Of a stretch of DNA of 64,000 nt, positions 1 to 10,049 are shown in pieces. The position numbers were made by a program, and so were the translations under genes. How positions within the stretch are numbered: position 1 is the first letter of the stretch; each line of letters opens with the position of its first letter. The stretch covers positions 1-64,000 of the forward strand of contig JAIPJW010000004.1 in NCBI GenBank assembly GCA_021734075.1, in the 5' to 3' direction. The notes beneath the pieces were generated by a model. The model was not told the DNA's origin, did not search any database, and worked only from the letters and a program-made list of their open reading frames with translations. The DNA is from Cephaloticoccus sp. (GTDB lineage: Bacteria > Verrucomicrobiota > Verrucomicrobiia > Opitutales > Opitutaceae).

Positions 1-679
1 CGACCCCAAACACCTGACGTTTGGCCTCACAGACGTAGGCATTGCCCGGACCGAAAATCTTGTCCACCGCCGGGATGCTTTCAGTTCCGTAGGCCATGGC
101 TGCGATCGCCTGCACACCACCTATGCGATAGACCTCATCAACCCCGACAAAATGCAGGGCTGCCAGCAAACCGTCCGCAACCCGGCCCCGCGAATCAGAG
201 GGCGTGAAGACCGCGATTTCAGGACAGCCGGCAATCTTGGCCAGCGTGGCGGTCATTAAAACCGACGAAACCAAGGGAACCTGGCCGCCCGGCACGTAAA
301 GCCCCACGCGGCGAATGGGATCAAACTTTTCGCCAATCTCCGCCCCGTGACGATTGTTTCCCCGCCAGGCCTCCGGCAACCCGCGGCGATTGTATGCCAC
401 AATGTTGGCATGTGCCTCGCGCACGGCGCGTTTTTCGCCGGGTGTCATCCGTTGGACGGCAGCCTGCATGTCAGCCGGGCTGACCCGAAACTCACGTGAG
501 CGCAGTTTGACCCCGTCGAAACGAGCAGCGTAGTTGGCGACCGCCATGTCACCACGCAGCCGGACGTCAGCCAGCATGGCCGTGACCGTGTCTACGACAT
601 CGGAAGAAACCTCGGCTCCCCGGCAAAAGGCGGAGAGTTCGGCGTCGAAATTCTTGGACTTGGTGTTGAGCAGGCGCAC
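1..679 (-). CDS. hisD: Histidinol dehydrogenase, C-terminus beyond window start (partial)
   Basis: Reverse translation of 1-60 gives IFGPGNAYVCEAKRQVFGV, the HisD signature; probable GTG start at 679 (MRLLNTKSKNFDAE). Absent from the ORF track because it runs off the edge and starts with GTG. Confidence 0.88.
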   Translation of the reverse strand, partial: MRLLNTKSKNFDAELSAFCRGAEVSSDVVDTVTAMLADVRLRGDMAVANYAARFDGVKLRSREFRVSPADMQAAVQRMTPGEKRAVREAHANIVAYNRRGLPEAWRGNNRHGAEIGEKFDPIRRVGLYVPGGQVPLVSSVLMTATLAKIAGCPEIAVFTPSDSRGRVADGLLAALHFVGVDEVYRIGGVQAIAAMAYGTESIPAVDKIFGPGNAYVCEAKRQVFGV

Positions 680-724
680 AGGAAAACCCTAGCGCAGAAA
701 ATCGCCGGTAAGCAATCCCCCGGG

Positions 725-1489
725 TTATTTCGAAATCAACAAGGGCATGTCATATGTGCCCTCTTCCACCGGTTCATTGACGGTCACCCGGTCGAAATTG
801 ATAACAATGGACTGTTCGGTGCCATCCGGTCGGGTCGTGATGGTGGTCAGGGTCTTGGGAAATTTCACGCCGGCCACCACCATGGTCCCATCCTCGCGGA
901 TACGTTCACCCCGCAGGGTTTCCGTCATCACCAAGCGCCCTGTTGCCTCATTGAAGAAACGATAAAAGATAATTTCAGGCGAATGAATGAAGGCCAGTTT
1001 GCGACAAGCCTGGCCGTCAAGGGTTACCGCCCCGAGGTCCTGCACCTCACCGCCGGCATCTTCCAGCCCTCGGAAAAAAGACAGGTTTTCCCACACGTTG
1101 GCCCGCAGATTCTTGATTTGCTCGGATTGCAACAGGGACAGATTCCAGCGTGAATCGTCGTCCGATGCAGCGACCCGCTGCCAGGCATCATAGCCATTCA
1201 GCACCGTGATCTCAGTGCCCTTCTCAGAGGAAATGATGCTGCGTTGGCGAAACGGTCGCTCGAACTGGATTTCCACCTTGATGGGAGACTTTTGCACTTC
1301 CTCCGTGGCCTGGCTCAAGTCCAGGGTGCCGTAGAAATGCAGGGTGTTGACCGCATTGAGCGCGGCTTCACTGCCCAAATAGGAACGAGCCTTGGCAATG
1401 ATGGCGGGTTCGGCGGCGTGTGTGCCGGTAAGCGCAAAAGCAGTGGCTAACAGGGCAAGTGACAGGCGGCGCAATGATACGGTTTTCAT
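725..1489 (-). CDS. Secreted/outer-membrane lipoprotein-sorting-like protein of unknown function
   Basis: 254 aa ORF with N-terminal signal peptide (MKTVSLRRLSLALLATAFALTGTHAAEP) and LolA/LolB-like character. Confidence 0.6.
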   Translation of the reverse strand: MKTVSLRRLSLALLATAFALTGTHAAEPAIIAKARSYLGSEAALNAVNTLHFYGTLDLSQATEEVQKSPIKVEIQFERPFRQRSIISSEKGTEITVLNGYDAWQRVAASDDDSRWNLSLLQSEQIKNLRANVWENLSFFRGLEDAGGEVQDLGAVTLDGQACRKLAFIHSPEIIFYRFFNEATGRLVMTETLRGERIREDGTMVVAGVKFPKTLTTITTRPDGTEQSIVINFDRVTVNEPVEEGTYDMPLLISK

Positions 1490-1525
1490 TTCTAGGGTGT
1501 TTGGTGGAATTCGGACGATATAGGT

Positions 1526-3064
1526 TTACTCCCATTCAATGGTCGCCGGCGGCTTTGAGCTGATGTCGTAAACCACCCGGCTGACATTGTGCACCTCGTT
1601 GGTGATGCGACTGGAGATATGTTGCAACAAGTCATAGGGCAGGCGGGTCCAGTCGGCCGTCATGGCATCCTTGGATTCCACGATGCGCAGGGCGATGACA
1701 TCGGCATAATTGCGTTCGTCGCCGATGACGCCGACCGACTTGACCGGCAGGTAGACACAAAAGGACTGCCAGACTTTCCAATACCAGCCGTTCTTCTTCA
1801 TCTCCTCCTGCAAGATTGCATCCGCCGCCCGCAGCACCACCAGACGGTCACGGGTCACCTCACCGGCCACCCGCACACCTAACCCGGGGCCCGGAAAAGG
1901 TTGACGCCAAACCACTTCGCGCGGAAGGCCCAAAGCCGTGCCCACGGCACGCACCTCGTCCTTGAACAGTTCCCGCAACGGCTCGACCAGTTCGAGCTTC
2001 ATCTTGGCGGGAAGACCGCCGACATTGTGGTGGCTTTTGATCAGGGATGCCGGGTTGTCGCCAATGGTCACGCTCTCAATCACATCGGGATACAGGGTGC
2101 CCTGGGCTAGGAATTTGGCCTTGCCGATGGATTTGAGGGATTTTTCAAAAACTTCCACAAAAGTGCGGCCGATGATCTTACGTTTTTGTTCGGGTTCCGA
2201 GACACCTTTCAAGCGCCGCAGAAACAGGGTGGAAGCATCCACGACACGGAGGTCGATCTTGAAGTTCCGTGCGTAAAGGGAAACCACCGTTTCACGCTCA
2301 TCCTGGCGGAGCAGCCCGTTGTCCACGAAAACACAGGTCAATTGACGGCCGATGGCCGTGTGCAACAGCGCCGCGGCCACGGAAGAATCCACACCGCCGG
2401 ACAGACCCAGGATGACTCGTGATTTGCCCACCTTGGCCCGGATATCAGCCACGGCGTGAGCAATGAAATCCTTGGTCGTCCAATCCTGGGCGGCCGCACA
2501 AACCCTGACCAGAAAATTGCGCACCACATCAACACCATGCTCCGTGTGAAACACCTCGGGGTGAAACTGGATGCCGTAGAAATTGCGTTTGCGATCCTCG
2601 ATGGCGGCAAAGGGTGAATTGTCCGTGGTGCCAATCGACGAGAAGCCCGGCGGCAACTTCGTCACCTTGTCCCCGTGGGAATTCCAAACTCGCAGCTTGC
2701 GCGGCAATTTTGCGAACAAACGGCCCGGCTTTCTGATCACCAAGGTCCCGTGGCCATACTCCCTTTGTTTACTCGGGACGGTCTGCCCGCCCAGCAAATG
2801 CCCCATCAGCTGGATGCCATAGCAAATACCCAGCACCGGCACACCCAGTTCAAATATCGCCGGATCCGGCAGCGGGGCATTTTTCGCCAAAACCGAACTG
2901 GGTCCACCAGACAGGATTATGCCGATGACACCTTCTTCACGCAGTTGGGCGGCCGTCGTGCGGTAATGGAAGATTTTGGAATAGACCTGGCACTCGCGAA
3001 TACGACGCGCAATCACTTGCGTGTATTGGGAGCCAAAATCAAGAACGGCGATGGTCTGAGGCAT
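1526..3064 (-). CDS. guaA: GMP synthase (glutamine-hydrolysing)
   Basis: 512 aa; GATase [12 protein letters not shown]-PPase [10 protein letters not shown]-terminal [17 protein letters not shown]. Confidence 0.97.
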   Translation of the reverse strand: MPQTIAVLDFGSQYTQVIARRIRECQVYSKIFHYRTTAAQLREEGVIGIILSGGPSSVLAKNAPLPDPAIFELGVPVLGICYGIQLMGHLLGGQTVPSKQREYGHGTLVIRKPGRLFAKLPRKLRVWNSHGDKVTKLPPGFSSIGTTDNSPFAAIEDRKRNFYGIQFHPEVFHTEHGVDVVRNFLVRVCAAAQDWTTKDFIAHAVADIRAKVGKSRVILGLSGGVDSSVAAALLHTAIGRQLTCVFVDNGLLRQDERETVVSLYARNFKIDLRVVDASTLFLRRLKGVSEPEQKRKIIGRTFVEVFEKSLKSIGKAKFLAQGTLYPDVIESVTIGDNPASLIKSHHNVGGLPAKMKLELVEPLRELFKDEVRAVGTALGLPREVVWRQPFPGPGLGVRVAGEVTRDRLVVLRAADAILQEEMKKNGWYWKVWQSFCVYLPVKSVGVIGDERNYADVIALRIVESKDAMTADWTRLPYDLLQHISSRITNEVHNVSRVVYDISSKPPATIEWE

Positions 3065-3124
3065 ACGGAGTAAAAGGAAAGTTGAAGACTTAGGAGCAAG
3101 AAAACCGATACCGCAAGAAAGAGC

Positions 3125-3343
3125 CTAAAATCTTAGCCGGCTGTTTTCATGCCCGCAACGCGGGCAGGCACACAATTCCGCCCGGGACGGCGCGGCGTAG
3201 ATGCAGTCGCAACGAATGCAGTGAAATGCCGACCGTCGGCGTTGTTGCTCAAAACGGGCATGATCGCGGTGATCATAATACAGCCAAAGCACCAGAAACA
3301 GCAGTCCCACCAGAATGCTGTAGATGACGACAGTCGCGGTCAT
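3125..3343 (-). CDS. Small membrane protein with C-terminal zinc-ribbon-like CxxC pairs
   Basis: 72 aa; N-terminal TM helix then CIRCDC...CACPRCGHEN. Confidence 0.5.
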   Translation of the reverse strand: MTATVVIYSILVGLLFLVLWLYYDHRDHARFEQQRRRSAFHCIRCDCIYAAPSRAELCACPRCGHENSRLRF

Positions 3344-3361
3344 GGCTCGGGTGGATTGGAT

Positions 3362-3397
3362 TAAAGCAAAACGCGCCGAAGGCTACTTCGACGCGTT
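3362..3397 (-). terminator. Rho-independent terminator downstream of rplQ
   Basis: Minus-strand RNA AACGCGUCGAAG-UAGC-CUUCGGCGCGUU (12 bp stem, one G-U) followed by UUGCUUUAA. Confidence 0.75.
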
Positions 3398-3423
3398 GAG
3401 TAAGACCTAATTTAATACCGATT

Positions 3424-3957
3424 TCAGCTCTTGGTTTCACCTTCGGTGGGTGCAACCTCGGCGGCGGGAGCCGCTGCATCCGTCGACTCATCCGCAGCGG
3501 CATCGCTTTTCTCGGACTTGGCGGCTTTCTTGGCCTTAGCCGGCTTGCGACCCTTCGATTTCTTGTAGCCCGTTTCCTCGGCCTTCACCAATTCAATGAA
3601 AGCCATTTCGCTGGAATCGCTGTCGCGCGGCCCCAGCTTGTAGATGCGGGTATAACCCCCGTTGCGGTCGGCGAATTGCTTGCACTTCTCATTAAAGAGA
3701 AGGGTGAGCGCATTTTCATCCCGCAAATCAGCGTGGGCGAGTCGGCGCAAATGCAGGGCATCCTTGGGATCGGTCTTCACCGCCGCATTTTTGGCTTTGG
3801 TGATGAGTTTTTCGACAAAGGGACGCAGGGCCTTGGCCTTGGTCAGGGTGGTCTTGATGCGATCGTGCGTGATCAGCGATGCCGCCATATTGGACAGCAT
3901 TGCCGCACGGTGTTCACGAGTCACGCCAAGGGAAGCGCGGTGTTTTTTGTGACGCAT
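3424..3957 (-). CDS. rplQ: 50S ribosomal protein L17 with acidic/Ala-rich C-terminal tail
   Basis: MRHKKHRASLGVTREHRAAMLSNMAASLI; alpha-operon position after rpoA. Confidence 0.96.
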   Translation of the reverse strand: MRHKKHRASLGVTREHRAAMLSNMAASLITHDRIKTTLTKAKALRPFVEKLITKAKNAAVKTDPKDALHLRRLAHADLRDENALTLLFNEKCKQFADRNGGYTRIYKLGPRDSDSSEMAFIELVKAEETGYKKSKGRKPAKAKKAAKSEKSDAAADESTDAAAPAAEVAPTEGETKS

Positions 3958-4039
3958 TGGTAGTAGTGTTGGTCAGTTCCCGATCGGCAATCCGGTCGCA
4001 GCGTAGGGCGGCACGGACGGCGCGAGAACCGAATAAATT

Positions 4040-5041
4040 TTAGATTTCCTTCTTATTATCAAGCAGACGTTCGTCGAACTTCATGCCCAGTGAAAGGCCC
4101 AGGGCCTCGAGCTTGTCCTTGATTTCGTTGAGCGACTTTTTGCCGAAGTTGCGGTATTTGAGCATCTCCTGCTCGGACTTCATCGCCAGCTCACCCACGG
4201 TCGTAATGTTGGCATTGTTGAGACAGTTGGCGGCACGGACGGAGAGTTCGATTTCGTTGACCGACATATTGAGCAGCTTGCGGAGCTTGTTCTGCTCCTC
4301 ACTGACCTCGCTCTGTTGGTTTTCGAATTCATACGACTCCTCGGAAACGCGATCAAACACATCGAGGTGGTGCTTCAAGATGGATGCCGTCTGCTTCAGA
4401 CTCTCATCCGGCGTAACCCGACCATCGGTCCAGATTTCGAGGATCAGCTTGTCGTAGTCGGTGATTTGGCCCACGCGGGTGTTTTCCACCGTGTATTTCA
4501 CCAATTTGACCGGCGAAAAGAGCGAGTCGATCGGGATGACCCCGATGGATTGTTCCTCCTTCTTGTTTTGTTCCCCGGGGCAATAACCACGCCCGGTCTT
4601 GATTTCAATTTCAGCATCAAAGGCACGTTTGCTGTCGAGCGTGCAGATGACCTGATCGGGATTCACAATGGTGATATTGGCGTCGGCCTGGATGTCGGCC
4701 GCGGTGACCGGACCCGACTTGTTGACGCTGATCTGCAGGATCACCGGCTCACGTTTGTGCGAGACGATGAGCACCTTCTTGAGGTTGAGGACGATGTCCG
4801 TGACATCCTCCACCACCCCGTCGATGCTCTGAAATTCGTGACTGACCCCCTCGATTTTGATCGAGGAAATGGCCGCGCCTTCAATGGAGCTGAGCAAGAC
4901 CCGGCGAAGGGAGTTGCCAATGGTGTGACCATAACCGGCCTCGAAAGGCTCGGCGATGAACTTGGTGTAGGTCTCCGTGGAGCCTTCTTCGACCTTGGTG
5001 AGTTTGTTCGGGAGTTCGAACTTTCCGAGACGTTTGGGCAT
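4040..5041 (-). CDS. rpoA: DNA-directed RNA polymerase subunit alpha
   Basis: EPFEAGYGHTIGNSLRRVLLSSIEGAA and C-terminal KSLNEIKDKLEALGLSLGM. Confidence 0.98.
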   Translation of the reverse strand: MPKRLGKFELPNKLTKVEEGSTETYTKFIAEPFEAGYGHTIGNSLRRVLLSSIEGAAISSIKIEGVSHEFQSIDGVVEDVTDIVLNLKKVLIVSHKREPVILQISVNKSGPVTAADIQADANITIVNPDQVICTLDSKRAFDAEIEIKTGRGYCPGEQNKKEEQSIGVIPIDSLFSPVKLVKYTVENTRVGQITDYDKLILEIWTDGRVTPDESLKQTASILKHHLDVFDRVSEESYEFENQQSEVSEEQNKLRKLLNMSVNEIELSVRAANCLNNANITTVGELAMKSEQEMLKYRNFGKKSLNEIKDKLEALGLSLGMKFDERLLDNKKEI

Positions 5042-5095
5042 GGCGATGAACTCTATGGTTGAGCTTTGATGGTTGAGAATAAAAGGGCGAAACGG

Positions 5096-5710
5096 TTAGA
5101 AGCGGGAGTAGAATTCAACGATGATCTGCTCGTTGATTCCCTGTTCCATTTCATCGCGGTTGGGCAGGCGGTTGACCTTGGCCTTCAGGGCCTCGTTGTC
5201 CATGCTGAGCCAACCCGGAACATTGCGGATGCGGTTTTCCTCAAGATTGCGCGTGGCCATCTGGCGGGAAGCCGGGGAGCCCTTGACTTCAATCTCGTCA
5301 CCGGACTGCACACTGTAGCTGGCGATGTCGACCTTGTGGCCATTGACGCGAATATGCCCGTGGTTGACGAATTGACGCGCCGCGGCGCGGGATTTGGCCA
5401 TGCCAAGCAGATAGACGACACTGTCCAAACGGGTTTCCAGGAGTTGCAGGAAACGCTCACCGGTGATGCCACGCTCGCGCTTGGCCTTTTCGAACAGGCG
5501 ACGGAATTGGCGCTCCAGCAAGCCGTAGATATAACGGAGCTTTTGCTTTTCATTGAGGCCGACCGCGTATTCGGAAAGCTTGTTGCGCCGCATGCGCGGG
5601 CCATGCTGTCCGGGCGGATAGGCGCGGCGCTCAAGGGCCTTGCCGGAACCAAGGATGTGTTGGTTGAAACGGCGGCTAAGACGTGTGGTTGGTCCAGTAT
5701 AACGAGCCAT
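5096..5710 (-). CDS. rpsD: 30S ribosomal protein S4 (cysteine-free form)
   Basis: MARYTGPTTRLSRRF..., S4 domain RLDSVVYLLGMAKSRAAARQFVNHGHI. Confidence 0.97.
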   Translation of the reverse strand: MARYTGPTTRLSRRFNQHILGSGKALERRAYPPGQHGPRMRRNKLSEYAVGLNEKQKLRYIYGLLERQFRRLFEKAKRERGITGERFLQLLETRLDSVVYLLGMAKSRAAARQFVNHGHIRVNGHKVDIASYSVQSGDEIEVKGSPASRQMATRNLEENRIRNVPGWLSMDNEALKAKVNRLPNRDEMEQGINEQIIVEFYSRF

Positions 5711-5744
5711 GGGATGAAATTTGGTTTACAGGTGAATTGTCGAA

Positions 5745-6323
5745 TTAGACGCGACGGCGTTTGGGGGGACGACAGCCGTTGTGCGGCACGGGAGTGACGT
5801 CGATGATGGAAGTGATTTCGAGGCCGATCGCTTGGAGACCACGAATTGCACTGTCGCGGCCCATACCGGGCCCGGAGATGCGGATGACTATGTCCTTCAA
5901 ACCATGCGACATGGCGTTGCGGGCCGCGTCCTGCGCCACGACTTGGGCGGCATAAGCGGTGGATTTGCGGGAACCACGGAAGTTGCACTTACCGGCACTG
6001 GACCAGGCAATGACCTGACCCTTTTGGTCGGTGATGGAAACGATAGTGTTGTTGAAAGAGGCGAGGACATTCGCGATGCCGGAAACCACATTCTTGGAGC
6101 CCTTGGCTTTGCGAATCTTGATGGTGCCCAGCTCCTCCTTGAGCAGGTCCTCAGCCGTGGGCTGTTTGGCCACACCGCCGACCAGTTCAACCGGCTTTTG
6201 CTCGGTTGGGGCAACGGTCTCTTCAGCCGCCGGCTTGGCAGCCTTGGACTTGGCAGGTTTGCTTGCCGGGGCAGTAGCCTCGGCGGGTTTCTCAGACTTG
6301 GGATCAGACTTTTCTTCGGCCAT
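5745..6323 (-). CDS. rpsK: 30S ribosomal protein S11 with ~65-aa N-terminal extension
   Basis: C-terminal [13 protein letters not shown] and [15 protein letters not shown] core. Confidence 0.96.
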   Translation of the reverse strand: MAEEKSDPKSEKPAEATAPASKPAKSKAAKPAAEETVAPTEQKPVELVGGVAKQPTAEDLLKEELGTIKIRKAKGSKNVVSGIANVLASFNNTIVSITDQKGQVIAWSSAGKCNFRGSRKSTAYAAQVVAQDAARNAMSHGLKDIVIRISGPGMGRDSAIRGLQAIGLEITSIIDVTPVPHNGCRPPKRRRV

Positions 6324-6335
6324 GACGGGTAATGA

Positions 6336-6713
6336 TTATTTGGTGGTTTTGGTCACGCCCACAGTTTTGCGGGAACCTTTGCGGGTGCGGGCGTTGGTGC
6401 TGGTGCGTTGACCACGCACTGGCAAACCGCGGCGATGACGAATGCCCCGGTAGCAATTGATGGCCTGAAGACGCTTCAGGTTGGCCGCGAGATCACGGCG
6501 GAGATCACCTTCGAGGAGCCACTTGTGCTCGGCTATCACGTGGAGCACCTTGTTCAGTTGCTCTTCGTCCAGGTCATTGGCCCGCATGTCCGGGTCAAGT
6601 CCGGCTTCTTTGACAATGAGATCAGCCCGGGCGGGACCGATGCCATTGATATAGCGGAGGGAATACGCGACTTTTTTGTTCGCAGGAATATCTACACCGA
6701 GGAGACGTGGCAT
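6336..6713 (-). CDS. rpsM: 30S ribosomal protein S13
   Basis: [27 protein letters not shown]-terminal [14 protein letters not shown]. Confidence 0.97.
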   Translation of the reverse strand: MPRLLGVDIPANKKVAYSLRYINGIGPARADLIVKEAGLDPDMRANDLDEEQLNKVLHVIAEHKWLLEGDLRRDLAANLKRLQAINCYRGIRHRRGLPVRGQRTSTNARTRKGSRKTVGVTKTTK

Positions 6714-6759
6714 TGTGGATTAGGTTGAGAGTTGAATTTTAAAAGGAAAAGAGTGTGTA

Positions 6760-7536
6760 TCAGGCGGAAGGTGACGGGGAGACTGTGAGGATTTCAGGGC
6801 CGTGGTCGGTAGTGAGCACGGTATGTTCAAAATGAGCAGAGGCGGAATTGTCAGCGGTGACCACCGTCCAACCATCGGACATGGTCTTGGTGCGATATCC
6901 GCCGATGTTTACCATGGGTTCGATGGCCAAAGTCATGCCTGCTTTGATTTTTGGCCCGGTGCCACGGCGGCCGAAATTGGGAATTTCCGGAGGTTCATGC
7001 ATTTGCTCCCCCACCCCATGGCCGACCAAATCACGCACTACACTGAAGCCATTCGATTCAACATATTTTTGAATCGCATGGGAAATGTCGCCAATTTGGT
7101 TTCCCACCGTCGCATGCCGAATGCCCACTGCCAATGACTCCTCGGTCACACGAATCAATTTTTCCATTTGGGGGTGAATGACCCCAACCGGAATTGTGAT
7201 CGCATTGTCACCAATGTAACCCTTGTAAACAACGGTGACATCAAGTGACACGATGTCGCCATCGTGAAGGATCCGGCGTAGGGAAGGAACGCCATGAACG
7301 ACTTCCTCATTAACCGATATGCAGGTGTGAGCGGGATAGCGCCGGGAACCGATTTGATAACCAAAATCGGCACTGCGGGCTCCAAATTCGGCCATAATGT
7401 CACGGCCAGCTTCATCCAAGTCTTGGGTAGTTATTCCAGGCCGCACCAGTGACTTGAGTTTATCAAGCACTGCAGCGGCGATGGCGCACGATTCGCGCAT
7501 CCGGACGATTTGATCGTTGGATTTGATCAAACTCAT
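6760..7536 (-). CDS. map: Methionine aminopeptidase type I
   Basis: 258 aa; GHGVGEQMHEPPEIPNFG and TLAIEPMVNIG motifs. Confidence 0.96.
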   Translation of the reverse strand: MSLIKSNDQIVRMRESCAIAAAVLDKLKSLVRPGITTQDLDEAGRDIMAEFGARSADFGYQIGSRRYPAHTCISVNEEVVHGVPSLRRILHDGDIVSLDVTVVYKGYIGDNAITIPVGVIHPQMEKLIRVTEESLAVGIRHATVGNQIGDISHAIQKYVESNGFSVVRDLVGHGVGEQMHEPPEIPNFGRRGTGPKIKAGMTLAIEPMVNIGGYRTKTMSDGWTVVTADNSASAHFEHTVLTTDHGPEILTVSPSPSA

Positions 7537-7958
7537 ACGGCGGCGGCAAAGTTCGGCTCTTCGATGAAGAGACCGAGGGTGCGATAATGCTCGATTAGGT
7601 CGGCTGAAACCGTTTCCGCAGCGAAGACGCCTTGCAGCGTTTCACCACGAACTTCCAGCCATTCGTCGAGCATTTTTGCTTGGAGCAGCGTAGCCGGGAA
7701 GCCTGTAAGGACAAAACCCGCATCAGGTTTACGCGCAAAAAACCAACGTCGCATGCAAGCCAACGTGATTTCTGCCGCGGTCGGGAGACCGCGGCGACGC
7801 GAAATCTCCAGCCGCATCAATTCGGCAGGAGAGACGTGCTCAAGATTCAAAGAACGAACCCAAGACAGCAGAGATGAATCTGGCGTGCCTAGGAGTATAA
7901 ACTTGGTTTTGGCGGTGACGCCGCAACTAGAGAAAGGGTCGAAATTGCCTGTCATCAC
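7533..7958 (-). CDS. Degenerate adenylate-kinase-like protein (predicted pseudoenzyme) in the adk position
   Basis: 141 aa between secY and map; alignable Adk segments KFILLGTPDSSLLS, HVSPAELMRLEIS, GFVLTGFPATLLQAKMLDEWLE, but no GxxGxGKGT P-loop and no LID domain. Confidence 0.75.
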   Translation of the reverse strand: MMTGNFDPFSSCGVTAKTKFILLGTPDSSLLSWVRSLNLEHVSPAELMRLEISRRRGLPTAAEITLACMRRWFFARKPDAGFVLTGFPATLLQAKMLDEWLEVRGETLQGVFAAETVSADLIEHYRTLGLFIEEPNFAAAV

Positions 7959-7973
7959 GACCGGAGTAAAGAA

Positions 7974-9476
7974 CTAAAGTGCAAAGGTTCGAATACCCCA
8001 AGCCGCGATACCGATGAAGAAGATGACCAACATGGGCAGAGCCAATTTCATTAGTGCCTCGGTGCTCAATGCATCGCCGGTCATGCCCTGTTTGGTGCTG
8101 CGGGCCCGCACCCGGCCTTTTTTAAGAAACCCGTCGTAATGGCGTTGCAACAGGAAGGTCTCAACCTGGCGCATCGTGTCCAAAATGACACCCACGGTAA
8201 TCAGCATACCCGTGCCACCGAAGAAGATGGCAATACGTTGGGGGACATTAAGTTCAAAAAGCAGAAAGTCAGGCATTACCGCAATGACGGTCAGGAACAC
8301 TGCACCCGCCAAGGTGAGTCTGGTCATGATGAAATCAAGAAACTGTGCGGTGGGTTCACCCGGACGCACGCCCGGGATATAACCGCCATATTTCTTCAGA
8401 TCGTCGGCAATCTGAATGGGTTTGAACATGACCGATACCCAAAAATAGCTGAAGAACAGGATCAGCGAGGTATAAATCGCGTAGTAGGTCCAGTGTCCGC
8501 GCAGCAGGTTTTGGGAAAACTCCACCAAAAACTTGATGTTAAAGGCGGCGCCGATCTGGGAAAATATCTGCTGGGGGAAAAGCAGAATGGCGCTGGCGAA
8601 GATCACCGGCATCACCCCGGAATAATTGACCTTGAGAGGCAGAAATGAACTTTGCCCGCCCATGACTTTGTTGCCCACCACCCGCTTGGCGTATTGGACC
8701 GGAATCTTCCGCTGCCCTTGCACCACCATGATGATACCCATGGTAACCAGGAAAAACATCAGAACCATGATTATCCCCTCGGGCAGGCCGAGGCGGGTCA
8801 CGCCGATGGGCGCAAAGAACAATTGGTAGGTGGTCGCGGCGGCACCGGGCACATCCGCAAGAATACCCACCGTGATCAACAATGACACACCGTTGCCAAT
8901 GCCCCGTTGCGTAATCTGTTCGCCCAACCACATCAGCAGCATGGTGCCTGCGGTCATGTAGATGACCGAGGTGATCAGAAAGCCCATTTTTCCCACCATC
9001 ACGATGGGGCCGTAGGTAGCCAGGTCATAACCCGGGAAAAGCCGGCTGGGATTTTCCAGCGCCAAAATCAAGAGAGCACCCTGCACCAAACAGATTACCA
9101 CCGTCGCATAACGGGTGTATTGGGTGAGTTTTTGACGACCAACATCACCTTCCTGCTGCAAGCGGCTCAGTGCCGGCACCACGGCGGTCATCAACTGAAA
9201 GATGATGGAGGCACTGATGTAAGGCATGATGCCCAGGGCCGCGATGGCTCCCTTGATCAACGCCCCACCCGTGAACATGTTGTAGAGACCCACGAGGGAA
9301 CCACCGGCGCCGGCATTGGCAGTCTGATCGGCGAAGAACAGCTGCAACGGGTGCGGATCAATGCCCGGCAGGGGAATGTGCGCAGCCACCCGGGCCACGA
9401 ACAGCAACGCCAGTGTATAGAAGATACGCGAGCGCAGCTCAGGAATCTTCAGGGAATTCGTAAAGGCGGAGAACAT
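7974..9476 (-). CDS. secY: Protein translocase subunit SecY
   Basis: 500 aa multi-TM protein; GVRPGEPT, IPLPGIDP, QRGIGNGVSLLI. Confidence 0.97.
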   Translation of the reverse strand: MFSAFTNSLKIPELRSRIFYTLALLFVARVAAHIPLPGIDPHPLQLFFADQTANAGAGGSLVGLYNMFTGGALIKGAIAALGIMPYISASIIFQLMTAVVPALSRLQQEGDVGRQKLTQYTRYATVVICLVQGALLILALENPSRLFPGYDLATYGPIVMVGKMGFLITSVIYMTAGTMLLMWLGEQITQRGIGNGVSLLITVGILADVPGAAATTYQLFFAPIGVTRLGLPEGIIMVLMFFLVTMGIIMVVQGQRKIPVQYAKRVVGNKVMGGQSSFLPLKVNYSGVMPVIFASAILLFPQQIFSQIGAAFNIKFLVEFSQNLLRGHWTYYAIYTSLILFFSYFWVSVMFKPIQIADDLKKYGGYIPGVRPGEPTAQFLDFIMTRLTLAGAVFLTVIAVMPDFLLFELNVPQRIAIFFGGTGMLITVGVILDTMRQVETFLLQRHYDGFLKKGRVRARSTKQGMTGDALSTEALMKLALPMLVIFFIGIAAWGIRTFAL

Positions 9477-9532
9477 TAATTTGGTGAAGCTTGAATCCTG
9501 GAGTAATTAGCCACGAGGAGTCGTTGACCATG

Positions 9533-9979
9533 TTAAGCCACGATGGCCTGACCGCCCGCCTTCTCAATCTTAGCCTTGGCCGATTCCGAAAATCTTGTGG
9601 CCGTGATTTTGAGGGGACGGGAGATTTCGCCGTTGCCCAGAATTTTCACCTGGGTCTCGTCCTTTCGGATCAGACCATTGACGAAAAGGATGCCCGCATC
9701 CACTTCAGTGACGGCGGCGTCAATTCGTGCCAGATCGCCCAGATTGACGATCGCAATCTCCGTGCGGAAATTGAATTGGTTGAAACCGCGCTGGGGCAGT
9801 TTGCGATAGAGCGGCATTTGGCCACCTTCAAAACCGGGACGGATACTGCTGCCGGAGCGTGCGCTCTGGCCTTTGCCACCCCGGCCGGAAGTTTTACCGT
9901 GACCGCCGCCTTCGCCACAGCCCACCCGCTTCTTGCGGTGGATGGCGCCCTTAACGTTCTTAAGTTCGTGTAGTTTCAT
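9533..9979 (-). CDS. rplO: 50S ribosomal protein L15
   Basis: MKLHELKNVKGAIHRKKRVGCGEGGGHGKTSGRGGKGQ. Confidence 0.97.
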   Translation of the reverse strand: MKLHELKNVKGAIHRKKRVGCGEGGGHGKTSGRGGKGQSARSGSSIRPGFEGGQMPLYRKLPQRGFNQFNFRTEIAIVNLGDLARIDAAVTEVDAGILFVNGLIRKDETQVKILGNGEISRPLKITATRFSESAKAKIEKAGGQAIVA

Positions 9980-10049
9980 TTGTTTTCCTCGATTTGGTTC
10001 GCCCCGAACTGGTCGTAACCAGTGGAACTCGGATAATGGTTAAATAGAC

